This document shows, piece by piece, positions 11,521 to 23,689 of a stretch of DNA of 64,000 nucleotides. The notes below the pieces were generated by a model. That model searched no databases, was not told the origin of the DNA, and worked only from the letters and a program-made list of their open reading frames with translations. Made by a program: the position numbers and the translations under genes. Source of the stretch: Aedes albopictus. Its lineage: Eukaryota > Arthropoda > Insecta > Diptera > Culicidae. The stretch lies in the NCBI RefSeq assembly GCF_035046485.1, contig NC_085136.1:219918853-219982852 (forward strand). Direction: 5' to 3'. Position 1 is the first letter of the stretch, and every line of letters begins with the position of its first letter.

Positions 11521-11687
11521 GGGAACGTCCATAAATTACGTCACGCTTTGAGGGGGGAGGGGGGGTTCAGCAAAGTGTGACGACCCATACAAAAATTTCA
11601 GAGGTCCAATACAAAATGTGTGACATAGGGGGGAGGGGGGTGTTGAAAATGGTCGATTTTTGCTTGACGTAATTTATGGACGTTCCC
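11521..11687. mobile_element. 167-bp MITE, copy 2 (same family as 10521-10686)
   Basis: It has the same inverted ends (GGGAACGTCCATAAATTACG ... CGTAATTTATGGACGTTCCC), the same paired G-runs and the same internal GTGTGACGACCCATAC as copy 1, in the same orientation. It is flanked by AAA on each side, consistent with a 3-bp target duplication. Ends match each other better than in copy 1, suggesting a younger insertion. Confidence 0.84.
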
Positions 11688-11938
11688 AAATGAGTGATGC
11701 GGAACCGCAAAATCACGTCTGCCCGACTAATTTGTCTCAAGGTGGGTTGTCAAAACTGTGGAAGTCCACCTACGCGCTTCAAAATGCAAATCATAAACGA
11801 ATCTTACCACCAAACCTCAAGACTTTTGGATCTCGCTCACATAAACACAAAACTAAAGGAGTTTAAACTGAGTGTATTGTTATGGGTCTTGTATTGAGTT
11901 GGGTTACGGGTTCCTAGGTTTGCGCAAACGTAACTAAT

Positions 11939-12026
11939 TACGAGAAGGTGATTTTATCGGATGTAGATGCAAAACCGTTTTTGCTGCTACCTAGACTGAT
12001 ACGGCCGATAAAATCACCTTCTCGTA
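11939..12026. mobile_element. 88-bp palindromic MITE-like element
   Basis: A 22-bp perfect inverted repeat (TACGAGAAGGTGATTTTATC beginning at 11939; reverse complement ending at 12026) encloses a 44-bp non-repetitive centre. It has no coding potential. The TA at each outer edge may belong to the repeat or be the target duplication. Confidence 0.72.
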
Positions 12027-12114
12027 TGGTATACAGTCGTCAAGCTTCCTTCGGGTAACTATTTACATTAAAGGTTTTCTTATTCTGATCTAACCTGGTC
12101 AGCTCGTTTCGGAC

Positions 12115-12560
12115 GGACGGTGTGGCCGGCAGTGGCGGCGTGGCTCTGGCCCGCCGGAGGTTTGACCACCTGGATGGAAGGTGTGGCCAACAGTCGTCGT
12201 GATGCAGCGCAGTTCTGGCCCGCCGGAGGTTTGACCACCGAGATGGAGCGTGTGGCCGACCGTCGTAGTGCGGCGCAGCTCGGGCCCGCCGAAGAATCGA
12301 TCACCGAGATGAAGGATGTGGCCGACAGTCGTAGTGCGGTGTAGCTGTGCCTCGCCGGAATCTCGATCACCGAGATGGAGTGCGTGGCCAACAGTCGTAG
12401 TGCGGTGTAGCTGTGCCTCGCCGGAGTCTCGATCACCGAGATGGAGGGCGTGGCCAACAGTCGTAGGGCGACGCAGCTCTGACTCGCCGGAGGTTTGACC
12501 ACCGAGATGGAAAATATGGCCGACAGTCGCAGCTCTGACTTGCCGGACACTCGACCACCG
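12115..12560. repeat. GC-rich 66-bp minisatellite, about 7 copies
   Basis: Units of 66 bp contain GAGATGGA.G.GTGGCC, ACAGTCGTAGTGCGG and CCGGAG.TTTGACCACC blocks. Because 66 is a multiple of three, the minus strand shows an open frame (12080-12619) with a 22-residue repeat of the type SISVIETPARHSYTALRLLA. There is no recognisable domain, and composition is strikingly GC-richer than the flanks. I regard the ORF as a by-product of the repeat unless transcript evidence says otherwise. Confidence 0.78.
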
Positions 12561-13375
12561 GTCTCGACGCTCAGAGGACGAAACAGGTAGCTCCCGATAT
12601 CGAGATCACGAAGCCGCATACGAATGGTAACGGATCGTCACTTTGACTACGCGAGGCTTGTCGCTGAATCAAATCCCTCTACTTATTGGGTCCGTAATTA
12701 CTTACTTACTTTGGGTGATTCTGGCCAATGTCGGAGTAATCGGTAGTTTGCAGCGATTTCAGCTTAGTCCTTAGACTTGGCTGCCGACGTCGGATCGCCA
12801 ACTTATCACTTGTAAGAAACAGATTCACTCAAACGAATACTGCTAATAAATTATCTGATTATAAAACAGTCCACTGCAACTCAGAATCAGGGCTCCTATT
12901 GCTTAAAGAAATAACTTTGCAAGTGCAATCTAATGTTCGACACTTTTAACTTCTGTCGACTGTCTCCTGCAATCACTGAAACTAAAGATGCTAGGTCATA
13001 TCAATCTTTCAGCGAAGAAATTTCACTGACAATCAATTTTGTCATGTAACTAACTGGTGAACTGATGAGCCTTCTGACCAACAGATGAGGCTCAATTGTG
13101 ATGACTAGTTTATTTATTTTTAAATGAAAACTGTTATACGGGTTGTTGTCTACGCTGGATAGGTTCTACTCTAGAGGAGTTAGGTCGTTTTCAGCGGTGG
13201 TCCATTTTTTTGGTCCAAATTTATAACAGTTCTAAAAATTTGGAACGCCAAAAATAGACCAAATTCCGCTCGCTTCCACCGGTATTTGTTTCAAATTCTA
13301 AATCGCGCATAAAACGTCAACTTGCCACTGTTTTCAAAGTAGAAATTGTTATCGTTCAAGGTGAAGCTTATTCCC

Positions 13376-14440
13376 AGAGATATGAAATTCCACCGGAGTT
13401 CCAGCTGGACGTTACATCAAAGCTCCCCCCAGGAGTTCCACCAAGGATTATTCCGGAAGTTCAAACTGATATTCTTTGACGGGTCTCATCCCAGATTTTT
13501 CTAGTATTTCCATCTGGAATTTTTACAAAAAATCAAATTGGTATTCGACCTTTCACTTGGATTCAGTTAACGTGAGATTTCTCGAAGAGTTCATCTTGGA
13601 ATTGCCCCAGGAGTCTCACCGGGAATTCTTCCATGAGGCCTATTTGAAAATCTCGGAAGAGCACAAGCTGGAATTTCTTCAAAAGTTCCATCAAGGATTT
13701 TTACTGGAGTTTCACCTATGATAGTTCCATCTGGATTTGCGATATCACCAGGAGTTACACCTAGAATTTCTTCAGGAGCGTCACCGTGGTTTCGTCAAAA
13801 GGAATTCCTCCAGGAGTTTCACCACGGATTTTTTTAAAGAGTTCGATCTGAGATTTCTCCGGTAATTCCACAAAGAATTCCTCCGCAAGTCCCTAAGAAG
13901 ACCGTCTATATAACCACCACTGGTTCGCACTGAAATTATGGTAAAAAAAAATGAAAGAACTGCGAAAGAAAGGATTCCCGAAGGATCTTTGAGATGAATT
14001 TCTAGAGAAGCGGCTGATGGTGTTTCGGAAGAATATACCAAAGGATCAAAGGAATTCCCTGACTAATTTCAGAAAGGATCCTTGGAGGAACTACGAAGGG
14101 AATTCATTTAAGACCTTCGACGGAACTCCAGGAGGAACACCTTGAGGTTTTTTTTTTCGGAAGAACTTCGGAAGGAAGTCAACAAGGATTTCCGGGTAAA
14201 TTACGGAAACAATCTCCAGGAAACAATTTTCAGAAAATAATTCTAAACCTTTTGCAACCTGGTCAGTTTTTATCAATCGGCACATGCATTTGGTTGCCAT
14301 TCCGTAGCAGGGAATCTTTTCGGGACACCTTCAGGAATTTCTCCAACAATTTCTCCAACAAATCCTCCATGAATCCAGGGAATCTTCAAGAACCTCCTTC
14401 ATGGACTTGTCCAGGGATTCCTCTAGAAATCTTTCCAAGA
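13376..14440. repeat. Highly degenerate minisatellite flank of the 23-bp array
   Basis: Words such as GGAATTCTTCCATGAGG, CAGGAGTTTCACC and GGAATTCCTCCAGGAG recur with irregular spacing, and part of the stretch (about 13960-14250) carries the opposite-strand words (AAGGATC, GGAATTC). I read this as the decayed edge of the array. An embedded non-repetitive patch lies at about 14255-14320. Nothing coding is recognisable. Confidence 0.65.
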
Positions 14441-17300
14441 ACTCCGGGAATTCCACAGTGATTCCTCCAGGAATTCCTCAGAGATTCCTCCAGAAATTCC
14501 ACACGGATTCCTCCAGGAATTCCACAGGGATTCCTCCAGGAATTCCACGGGGATTCCTCCAGGAATTCCACAGGGATTCCTCCTGAAAATTTACAGGGAT
14601 TCCTTCAATAATTCTTCAATGATTCATCCAGGAATTCTTCAGAGATTCCTCCAGGAATTCCACAGTGATTCCTGTAGGAATTCCTCAGAGATTCCTCCAG
14701 GAATTCCACAGAGATTCCTCACGGATTTCTCCAGGAATTCCTTTTGAATTTCTCCAGGAATTCCTCAGAGATTCCTCCAGGAATTCCTCAGGAATTCCTC
14801 AGAGATTCCTCCAGGAATTCCTCAGGAATTCCTCAGAGATTCCTCCAGGAATTCCTCTAGGAATACTTCAGGGATTCCTCCAGGAATTCCACAGGGATTC
14901 CTCCAGAAATTCCACAGGGATTCCTCCAGAAATTCCACAGGCATTCCTCCAGGAATTCCACAGGGATTCCTCCAGGAATACCACAGAGTATCCTCCAGGA
15001 ATTCCACAGGGATTCCTCCAGGAATTCCACAGGGATTCCTCCAGGAATTCTACAGGGATTCCTCCAGGCATTCCACAGGGATTCCTCCAGGAATTCCACA
15101 GGGATTCCTCCAGGAATTCCACAAGGATTCCTCCAGGAATTCCACAGAGATTCCTACAGGAATTCCACAGAAATTCCTCTAGGAATTCCACAGGGATTCC
15201 TCCAGGAATTCCACAGGGATTCCTCCAGGAATTCCACAGGGATTCCTCCAGGAATTCCACAGGCATTCCTCCAGGAATTCCACAGGGATTCCTCCAGGAA
15301 TTCCACAGGGCTTCCTCCAGGAATTCCACAGGGATTCCTCCAGGAATTCCACAGGGATTCCTCCAGGAATTCCACAGGGATTCCTCCAGGAATTCCACAG
15401 GGATTCCTCCAGGAATTCCACAGGGATTCCTCCAGGAATTCCACAGGGATTCCTCCAGGAATTCCACAGGGATTCCTCCAGGAATTCCACAGGGATTCCT
15501 CCAGGAATTCCACAGGGATTCCTCCAGGAATTCCACAGGGATTCCTCCAGGAATTCCACAGGGATTCCTCCAGGAATTCCACAGGGATTCCTCCAGGAAT
15601 TCCACAGGAATTCCTCCAGGAATTCCACAGGGCTTCCTCCAGGAATTCCACAGGGATTCCTCCAGGAATTCCACAGGGATTCCTCCAGGAATTCCACAGG
15701 GATTCCTCCAGGAATTCCACAGGGATTCCTCCAGGAATTCCACAGGGATTCCTCCAGGAATTCCACAGGGATTCCTCCAGGAATTCCACAGGGATTCCTC
15801 CAGGAATTCCACAGGGATTCCTCCAGGAATTCCACAGGGATTCCTCCAGGAATTCCACAGGGATTCCTCCAGGAATTCCACAGGGATTCCTCCAGGAATT
15901 CCACAGGGATTCCTCCAGGAATTCCACAGGGATTCCTCCAGGAATTCCACAGGGATTCCTCCAGGAATTCCACAGGGATTCCTCCAGGAATTCCACAGGG
16001 ATTCCTCCAGGAATTCCACAGGGATTCCTCCAGGAATTCCACAGGGATTCCTCCAGGAATTCCACAGGGATTCCTCCAGGAATTCCACAGGGATTCCTCC
16101 AGGAATTCCACAGGGATTCCTCCAGGAATTCCACAGGGATTCCTCCAGGAATTCCACAGGGATTCCTCCAGGAATTCCACAGGGATTCCTCCAGGAATTC
16201 CACAGGGATTCCTCCAGGAATTCCACAGGGATTCCTCCAGGAATTCCACAGGGATTCCTCCAGGAATTCCACAGGGATTCCTCCAGGAATTCCACAGGGA
16301 TTCCTCCAGGAATTCCACAGGGATTCCTCCAGGAATTCCACAGGGATTCCTCCAGGAATTCCACAGGGATTCCTCCAGGAATTCCACAGGGATTCCACAG
16401 GGATTCCTCCAGGAATTCCACAGGGATTCCTCCAGGAATTCCACAGGGATTCCTCCAGGAATTCCACAGGGATTCCTCCAGGAATTCCACAGGGATTCCT
16501 CCAGGAATTCCACAGGGATTCCTCCATGAATTCCACAGGGATTCCTCCAGGAATTCCACAAGGATTCCTCCAGGAATTCTGCAGGGAATCCTCCAGGAAT
16601 TCCACATGGATTCCTCCAGGAATTCCACTGGGATTCCTTCAGGAATTCCACAGGGATTCCTCCAGGAATTCCACAAGGATTCCTCCAGAAATTCCACAGA
16701 GATTGCTTCAGGAATTCCTCCAGGAATTCCACAGGGATTCCTCCAGGAATTCCACAGAGATTCCTCCAGGAATTCTACAGGGATTTCTCCAGGAATTTCA
16801 CAGGGATTCTTTCGGGAATTCCTCCAGGAATTCCATAGAGATTCCTCCAGGAATTCTACAGTGATTCCTCCAGGAACTCTACAGTGATTCCTCCAGGAAT
16901 TCCACAGGGATTCCTCCAGGAATTCCACAGGGATTCCTCCAGGAATTCCACAGGGATTCCTCCAGGAATTCCACAGGGATTCCTCCAGGAATTCCACAGG
17001 GATTCCTCCAGGAATTCCACAGGGATTCCTCCAGGAATTCCTTCAAAAATTCCTCAGGGATTTCTCCAGGAATTTCACAGGGATTCTTTCAGGAATTCCT
17101 CCAGGAATTCCACAGGGATTCCTCCAGGAATTCCACAGGGATTCCTCCAGGAATTCCACAGGGATTCCTCCAGGAATTCCACAGGAATTCCTCCAGGAAT
17201 TCCACAGGGATTCCTCCAGGAATTCCACAGGGATTCCTCCAGGAGTTCCTCAGTTATTCCTTCAGGCATTCCTCAGTGATTCCTCCAGGAGTTCTTCAGG
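14440..17300 (+). repeat. 23-bp minisatellite array, about 124 units
   Basis: The unit is GGATTCCTCCAGGAATTCC followed by ACAG (23 bp), repeated head to tail. From about 15180 to 16530 units are almost identical; towards both edges they diverge (CTCAG for CACAG, T for G). One shortened unit lies near 16387-16398. Each unit holds one EcoRI site. Because 23 is not a multiple of three, each frame reads through all three phases, giving a 23-residue repeat (GIPQGFLQEFHRDSSRNST... on plus; EFLEESLWNSWRNPCGIPGG... on minus), and no unit contains a stop in any of six frames. That explains the 740-codon plus and 709-codon minus ORFs; neither has independent coding evidence. Confidence 0.97.
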
Positions 17301-17364
17301 GTTTTCTATAGGAATTCTTTCAGATATGTCTATAGGGATTCCTTCAGGAATTCCTCCAGGAATC

Positions 17365-17880
17365 TTTGAAGAAATTCCTTGAGGAAGAAATGGACGTTCC
17401 TAGGGAAATCTGGAGGAACTCCTGGAGAAATTCAGGAAGAATTGCTGGAAGAAACCCTGGAGAAATCTCTTGGATTTCCTGGGGGCTTCTTCTTGGACAT
17501 TCCAGGAGGAATCCCTGGAACAGTTCCTATTATTATTCTTGGAGTAATTCCTATAGCAATCCCAGAAGGAATTCCTATTGTAGTCCCTGAGGAATCTCTG
17601 AATAATTCTTGGAGGAATCCCTAGAGGAATTCTTAAGGATTTTCTGGAAGAATCCCTGGAGGAATTTCTGGAACAATCATTGGAGGATTTCCTGAAGAAA
17701 TCTCTGGAGAAATACTTGGAGGGCGTCCGTTCAGATATTCCTGGAGGAATCCCAAGAAAAATGGACGAATTCCTGGTGGAATGCCTGAAGAAATCCTTGA
17801 GAAATCACTGGAGGAACTTTTCGAAAACTTCCGTTTGGAAATTCCTGGAGGAATTTCCGGAGAAATCTGCTCGTCGGGCA
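17365..17880 (-). repeat. Degenerate minisatellite centre, orientation switched
   Basis: From about 17365 the plus strand changes from GGATTCCTCCAGG words to GGAGAAATTC, GGAGGAATCCC and GGAATTCCT words, i.e. the complementary orientation, with 12/24-bp rather than 23-bp spacing. The following 17880-18050 is unique sequence with no gene. This is the centre between the two opposed 23-bp arrays. Confidence 0.75.
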
Positions 17881-18059
17881 AAACTTTTCGTCAAATGGAA
17901 AATTCTCCACTGGGCCACTGGATGTAATATAAGTTGTTCATTGTCGAATGTTTGTACTGTTCAGTCTGCAGAGGCCGCAAGGTCGAAGACGGTGTAATTG
18001 TGTTGAAAAAAAAATCCTGATGGAACGCGTATATAATTTTTTGGATGAATTCCTTTAAA

Positions 18060-20350
18060 AAGGAATTGCTGGAGACATCCCAGAGAAATTACTGAAGGAA
18101 TCCTTAAAGAATTTCTGGAGGAAACCCTGACGAATTCCTGGAGGATTCCCTGAGGAATTCCTGAAGAAATTCCTGAGGAATTTCTGATGGAACCCCTGAA
18201 GGAAACCCTGAGGAACTTCTGGAGGAAACCCTGAGGAATTCCTGAAGGAATCCTTGCGGAATTCCTGAAGGAATCCCTGCAGAATTTCTGAAGGAATCCC
18301 TGCAGAAATCCTGAAGGAATCCCTGCAGAAATCCTGAAGGAATCCCTGCGGAATTCCTGAAGGAATCCCTGCGGAATTTCTGAAGGAATCCCTGCGGAAT
18401 TCCTGAACGAATCCCTGCGGAATTCCTGAACGAATCCCTGCGGAATTCCTGAACGAATCCCAGCGGAATTCCTGAACGAATCCCTGCGGAATTCCCGGAG
18501 GAATCCCTGAGGAATTTCTGGAGGAATCCCTGAGGAATTCCCGGAGGAATCCCAGAGTAATTCCCGGAGGAGTCCCTGAGGAATTCCCGGAGGAATCCCT
18601 GAGGAATTCCTGGAGGAATCCCAGAGTAACTCCCGGAGGAGTCCCTGAGGAATTCCCGGAGGAATCCCTGAGGAATTCCCGGAGGAATCCCTGAGGAATT
18701 CCCGAAAGAATCCCTGAGGAATTCCCGGAGGAATCCCTGAGGAATTCCCGGAGGAATCCCTGAGGAATTTCTGGAGGAATCCCTGAGAAATTCCTGGAGA
18801 AATCCCTGAGGAATTCCTGGAGGAATCCCAGAAGAACTCCTGGAGGAATCCCTAAGGAATTCCTGGAGGAATCCCTGGAGGAAAAATTTCTAAAGAAATC
18901 CCAGAGGAATACATGGAGGAATATCTGAAAAATTCCTGGAGGAATCACTCGAGGAATCCCTGAGAAATTCCTGGAGGAATCCCTGAGGAATTCCTGCAGG
19001 AATCCCTGAGGAATTCCTGCAGGAATCCCTGAGGAAATCCTGTTGGAATCCCTGACGAATTCCTGGAGGAATCCCTGACGAATTCCTGGAGGAATCCCTG
19101 AAGAATTTTTGAAGGAATTCCTGGAGAAATCCCTGGGGAATTCCTGGAGAAATCCCTGGGGAATTCCTGGAGAAATCCCTGAGGAATTCATGGAGGACTA
19201 CCTGAGGAATTCTTGAGGAATCCCTGACAAATTCCTGGAGGAATCCCTGAGGAATTCCTGGAGGAATCCCTGACAAATTCCTGGAGGAGTCCCTGAGGAA
19301 TTCCCGGAGAAATCCCTGAGGAATTCCTGGAGGAATCCCTGGGGAATTCTCGGAGGAATCCCTGAGTAATTCCCGGAGGAGTCCCTGAGGAATTCCCGGA
19401 GGAATCCCGGAGGAATTCCCGGAGGAATCCCTGAGGAATTCCCGAAGGAATCCCTGAGGAATTCTCGGAGGAATCCCTGAGGAATTCCCGGAGGAATCCC
19501 TGAGGAATTCCCGGAGAAATCCCTGAGGAATTCCTGGAAGAATCCCTGTGGAATTCATGGAGGAATCTCTGAGGTATTCCTGGAGGAATTTCTGAGGAAT
19601 TCCTGGAGGAATCTCTGAGGAATTTCTGGAGAAATTCAAAAGGAATTCCTGGAATAATACGTGAAGAACTCCTGGAGGAATCCCTGTGGAATTTCTGGAG
19701 GAATCCCTGACGAATTCCTGGAGGAATCCCTGACGAATTCCTGAAGGAATCCCTGACGAATTCCTGGAGGAATCCCTGACGAATTCCTGGAGGAATCCCT
19801 GAAGAGTTTTTGAAGGAATCCTGGAGAAATCCCTGAGGAATTCCTGAAGAAATCCCTGAGGAATTCATGGAGGAATACCTGAGAAATTCTTGAGGAATCC
19901 CTGACGAATTCCTGGAGGAATCCCTGAGGAATCCCTGGAGGAATCCCTGAAGAATTCCCGGAGGAATCCCTGAAGAATTCCCGGAGGAATCCCTGAGGAA
20001 TTCCCGGAGAAATCCCTGAGGAATTCCCGGAGGAATCCCTGAGGAATTCCTGGAAGAATCCCTGTGGAATTCATGGAGGAATCCCTGAGGAAATCCTGTA
20101 GGAATCCCTGACGAATTCCTGGAGGAATCCCTGACGAATTCCTGGAGGAATCCCTGACGAATTCCTGGAGGAATCCTTGAAGAATTTTTGAAGGAATTCC
20201 TGGAAGGAATTCCTGTGGAGTTCCTTGAGGAATTCCTGGAGTAATCGCTCGAGGAATCTCTAAGAAATTCCCTGAGGAATTCCTGGAGGAGTCCCTGAGG
20301 AATTCCTGGAGGAATCCCTGAGAAATTCCTGGAGGAATCCCTGTAGAATT
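18060..20350 (-). repeat. 23-bp minisatellite array, about 100 units, inverted relative to 14.4-17.3 kb
   Basis: Plus-strand unit GGAATCCCTGAGGAATTCC followed by (T/C)GGA (23 bp). Its reverse complement, TCCAGGAATTCCTCAGGGAT plus TCC, matches the unit of the first array except at the CTCAG/CACAG position. Variants (CTGCGG, CTGACG, CCCGGAG) occur in runs, showing local amplification of subtypes. Six-frame openness gives minus-strand ORFs of 378, 249 and 388 codons made only of the repeat ([20 protein letters not shown] type). Confidence 0.96.
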
Positions 20351-21239
20351 CCAAAGGTCCTCATTGGATATGTTTCTATTGGAAATTTTTCTACGGTTTT
20401 CAGTGGCGATTTCCCATAAAGTTACTCCGGAAATTCACCGGCAGTGCTTTTGCAAATATCTCCAGGATTTCTACCGAGAAGTCCTCTAGTAGTTCGGTCT
20501 CTAATTTTTTCAGGAGTTTCAGTGGCAGTGTCTCTGGGAATTCTCTCACAAAAGCTTTTACAAAAATCATCGCAGAAGTCCTTTTGGACATTCTTCCGAA
20601 ACTTCTACCCGTGGAAAACCGTCATCAAGGTCCTGCTCTGCCCATAACTGCATAACAGTCACATTCGACAAAAGTAGGCATGGGAGAAAATGGAGTTTAA
20701 AGTTTGCAACATGCGCTAGTATGGAGAAGAAACGAAATTTCAAAAATTTGACGATAATTCAAAATTAATCCTATTGCAGTGAAATTTTCTACAGCTCTTC
20801 TTGTATGCAGGACGAACAGTCAAAAAAATAATCAGACCAAAATATGATTGATGGTACGCTATGAGGCCAGTGAGTATTTCCAGTGTGACTGTTATGCGGT
20901 TACATTCATGAATATTAGCTAATGAGACAAAACGACTTGGTATTTGTTTCACATTTTACAGAACATACTTATAAAGTTCATTTGGGTAGATGAAAGTATT
21001 GATGATTAGGAGATGATCCCCAGTATTAACTCAATATTGGCAAAAACTGCAAATGTTACAATTATGCAGTTATGGGCAGTGCTGCCGTTGATGCTGCTGC
21101 TGCTTTTGTACTGCAGCTGCTCTTGTTGTAGTTGGTTCTACAAACAAATGGAATAATTAAATAAAAACGCAATGAAAAATGATAAGAAACTCACCAAAAT
21201 TTTTGATTTTCAAAGCGAACGACGACGACGGACGGCGAC
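20350..21239. other. No gene found
   Basis: Mixed unique sequence between the inverted array and the right-hand inverted end. It contains a short CTGCTGCTGCTGC run near 21090 and small ORFs without domains. Nothing else was recognised. Confidence 0.4.
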
Positions 21240-21473
21240 GAACCACAACAAACAACAAACGTCAAAAATTTGGAACGGGTCGATTCCCGTTCCAAATGCT
21301 GCGAGAAATGAAACAACGTGTAGAACAGTTTTATTTTTTTTAGACCAAAACTGTTCGAAAATAGAATTTGAAACGTACCGGTGGAAACTCGATTGTTCTA
21401 TTTAACTCGGTTTGATCTATTTAACTGTCAAAATTTAGAATGGAACGCGACCGCTGAAAACGACCTTACGACA

Positions 21474-23689
21474 CGTAACGGTCGTAGTGAACCAGATTAT
21501 GAAGCGTTTCTCGTTTTGTTTTGCTCGAGGTTATTGGCGAAAACTGTTACAGCGTGAGCAATGGATATATAGGACAACATAGCCGCCTGTGATGTAGTGT
21601 GCAAGTTTCGAATGGCAAACACGTGCTACATGTTACAACCGTGATTAAACGGGGGAATATGTCCTCATCCTGCTTTAATTAGCTGAAACCGTAACTAAAT
21701 TAAGTTTTATCGTGATATGGTCTTCTACAAAGTTGTTCATCAGGGTATCAACTACTATTCCTTCAATTCGGAGTCGAATTGAACTCGCCTAACCGGCGTG
21801 CTGCGTGATAGACCGGAGGTCATACAATTTCCCATATATTTACACTGAAAATTTCATACAAACCTTCAACTCATTTGCGCCAGCTGAGTTTTTAACCGAT
21901 TAAGCTGAATCTTTCACAGATTGTTCTTCTCATCGAAAGGCACGATTGTAGAGGGTGCCCCGTGAGTTTTGAAAACTTTTTTTTTTGCGATCATACAAAT
22001 GTGAGCCGTTACATACTGAAATAAATCGGAAATAAAGGACAATGAATAATGCGTTTTATTTAATATTTTCGATATTAAATTTTATTTTTAAATACTATTA
22101 TTAGGCCAGGCTATAAAAGCTAGCAAAATGGGGCTTTTTGACTCATTTTTATAAAGTAATAATGGAGTAAAAGTAACCATTTTTTTAAAGTTCAGCCCAA
22201 AAACCAATAAATAAAGTACCCATTAATCGGTATTCCCGAACTAGCGTGTAGTGAAGCTGACCCTGAGTGCGCTAGGAGTCTTTGGGAATGAGCGGGCGTA
22301 ACGAAGGCTAGTTACAATAGAAGTACAATGGTTTAAAATAATAAATATGGAGCTCAATTTGAATAGGTCGTATGTGCTTTTGTCGATATAAAATTCGATC
22401 AGTTTATTTTAGTAATTGTAGCAATATGGAAGATATTTTTGATACTTTTAATGATGGAACGGAAAGCTTATTTTGTGAGGATTCTGCTGTATGTATCAAC
22501 TTTCTTCAATAAGCGAATCCAACTGATCGAGTTTTTAATCGACAAAAGCACATACGACCTATTCAAATCGAGTTCCATTTATTTATTTAGAAATATACAC
22601 AAGCCTGTGGCAGAATTCCAATGTGCAGTTATTCTGAAGCTCAGCGCACTTCTACAACGCATTAAACTGATATTTGTAGCACACTTTTAAATCATTACCA
22701 CGCAAAGGAAACTTTTCCATTTAGAGAATGGAAGAGCATTCAGAAAACAATTGCTAAAATGAACCAGCTTACAGCCACCCAATTCCGGGAAGAACTCTGG
22801 TTTTGCGAGAAAAACAACTGCGCCCTAGCTACTAATGGCGTTTTGATTTCGGTTGCGTTGTCGAAATTTCCACTGGATTACTACCACCCGGTTTAGCAGA
22901 AAGCAGAAACCTAAATCCTTTCGCTTGCCAGCAAAACAGCAAACCGCGGAGGCTCGGCTTTCCCGGAGGACTCTTTGCGGTAGCCAAGTATGCAAAGCAA
23001 AAAGTGTTGAGAACCGAGAAACCCAAATCAATCCCACCGAGATTAATGATCCTTCCAATATGTTTAAAAGCTGCTGCCGCCTGGCTGGTCGGTACTGCTA
23101 CTTTCTCACACCGCCCTATCAGAAAAAGGCGATTCGAACAAATGGACCCTCCGAAGGGAGCCATAAATATCCTTCCAGATTTGTGTTGAAAAGCCTAAGG
23201 CCAAAAATCTCTCCCACGATTAAATTTGCATAGCTGTTGGGAGCTTAAACGTGTTGAAAAACTGGAATGTTTCCTCTGTTCGACGGAAACTGATGAAAGA
23301 AACGGAACCGGAATAACAACCCTATCGAAACAGATGAAACATGAAAGGGGAGTCTGTGAAATAAAGGATTGAACCGAAGTCAATCATGGTTCACTGGCTG
23401 GCTGTTGTCGAATAGGAAGGGGTGGCATTGTCGGTAGGTTACTCGGTGAATGTTGTGTTGTAACTTTCTGGGTGGAAACCGTTTAAAACTCGATTTATCT
23501 TCATCGTGATTGATTTTTTCTACACAGGCGATAATCACCGATCAGCTTTTCACTATTTGTCATGATTGACATGTAGGATGTGTTGTATGTATTGAAGTGC
23601 TGGATAGTGGCGAGAAGAAGTGGAGAAGATAGTGGAGAGAACATTAAATTGCAGGTTCAGTTTCTCTGTCGTGTAGCATCATAAACCTT
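21474..23689. other. No gene found; possible interspersed repeat at 22790-23240
   Basis: AT-rich sequence with scattered short ORFs. The stretch 22790-23240 is distinctly GC-richer and open for about 110-126 codons on both strands (22832-23164 minus, 22853-23233 plus), but neither product shows a domain and the two overlap completely. It may be a fragment of an interspersed repeat; I cannot name it. Confidence 0.35.

Larger units (their letters stand above)
13187..21473. mobile_element. Foldback-like unit: inverted ends around oppositely oriented minisatellite arrays
   Basis: The left edge reads AGGTCGTTTTCAGCGGTGGT and the right edge, reverse-complemented, reads AGGTCGTTTTCAGCGGTCGC. Similarity continues inward in patches (CCACCGGTA, GTTTCAAATTCTA, ACAGTT, AATTTGGAACG, ACGTCAA), giving diverged inverted ends of roughly 150-230 bp. 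Inside, the 23-bp array of 14.44-17.30 kb and the 23-bp array of 18.06-20.35 kb are in opposite orientation around a 0.75-kb centre. This is the plan of Foldback/Galileo-type elements (inverted ends containing tandem repeats). I found no target duplication and no transposase, so its status as a single mobile unit is inference. Confidence 0.5.

Noticed and set aside
14665..16997. 740-codon plus and 709-codon minus ORFs as collagen-like or structural proteins
   Set aside because: Both are produced by the stop-free 23-bp unit; all frames are equally open and no domain, start context or codon bias favours one.
14440..20350. Centromeric satellite
   Set aside because: Short period, small total size and a setting among dispersed transposons give no support for centromere function; it cannot be judged from sequence alone.
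22832..23233. Overlapping ORFs of 110 and 126 codons as a gene
   Set aside because: They lie on opposite strands of the same GC-rich patch, neither has a domain, and no splice or start context favours one.
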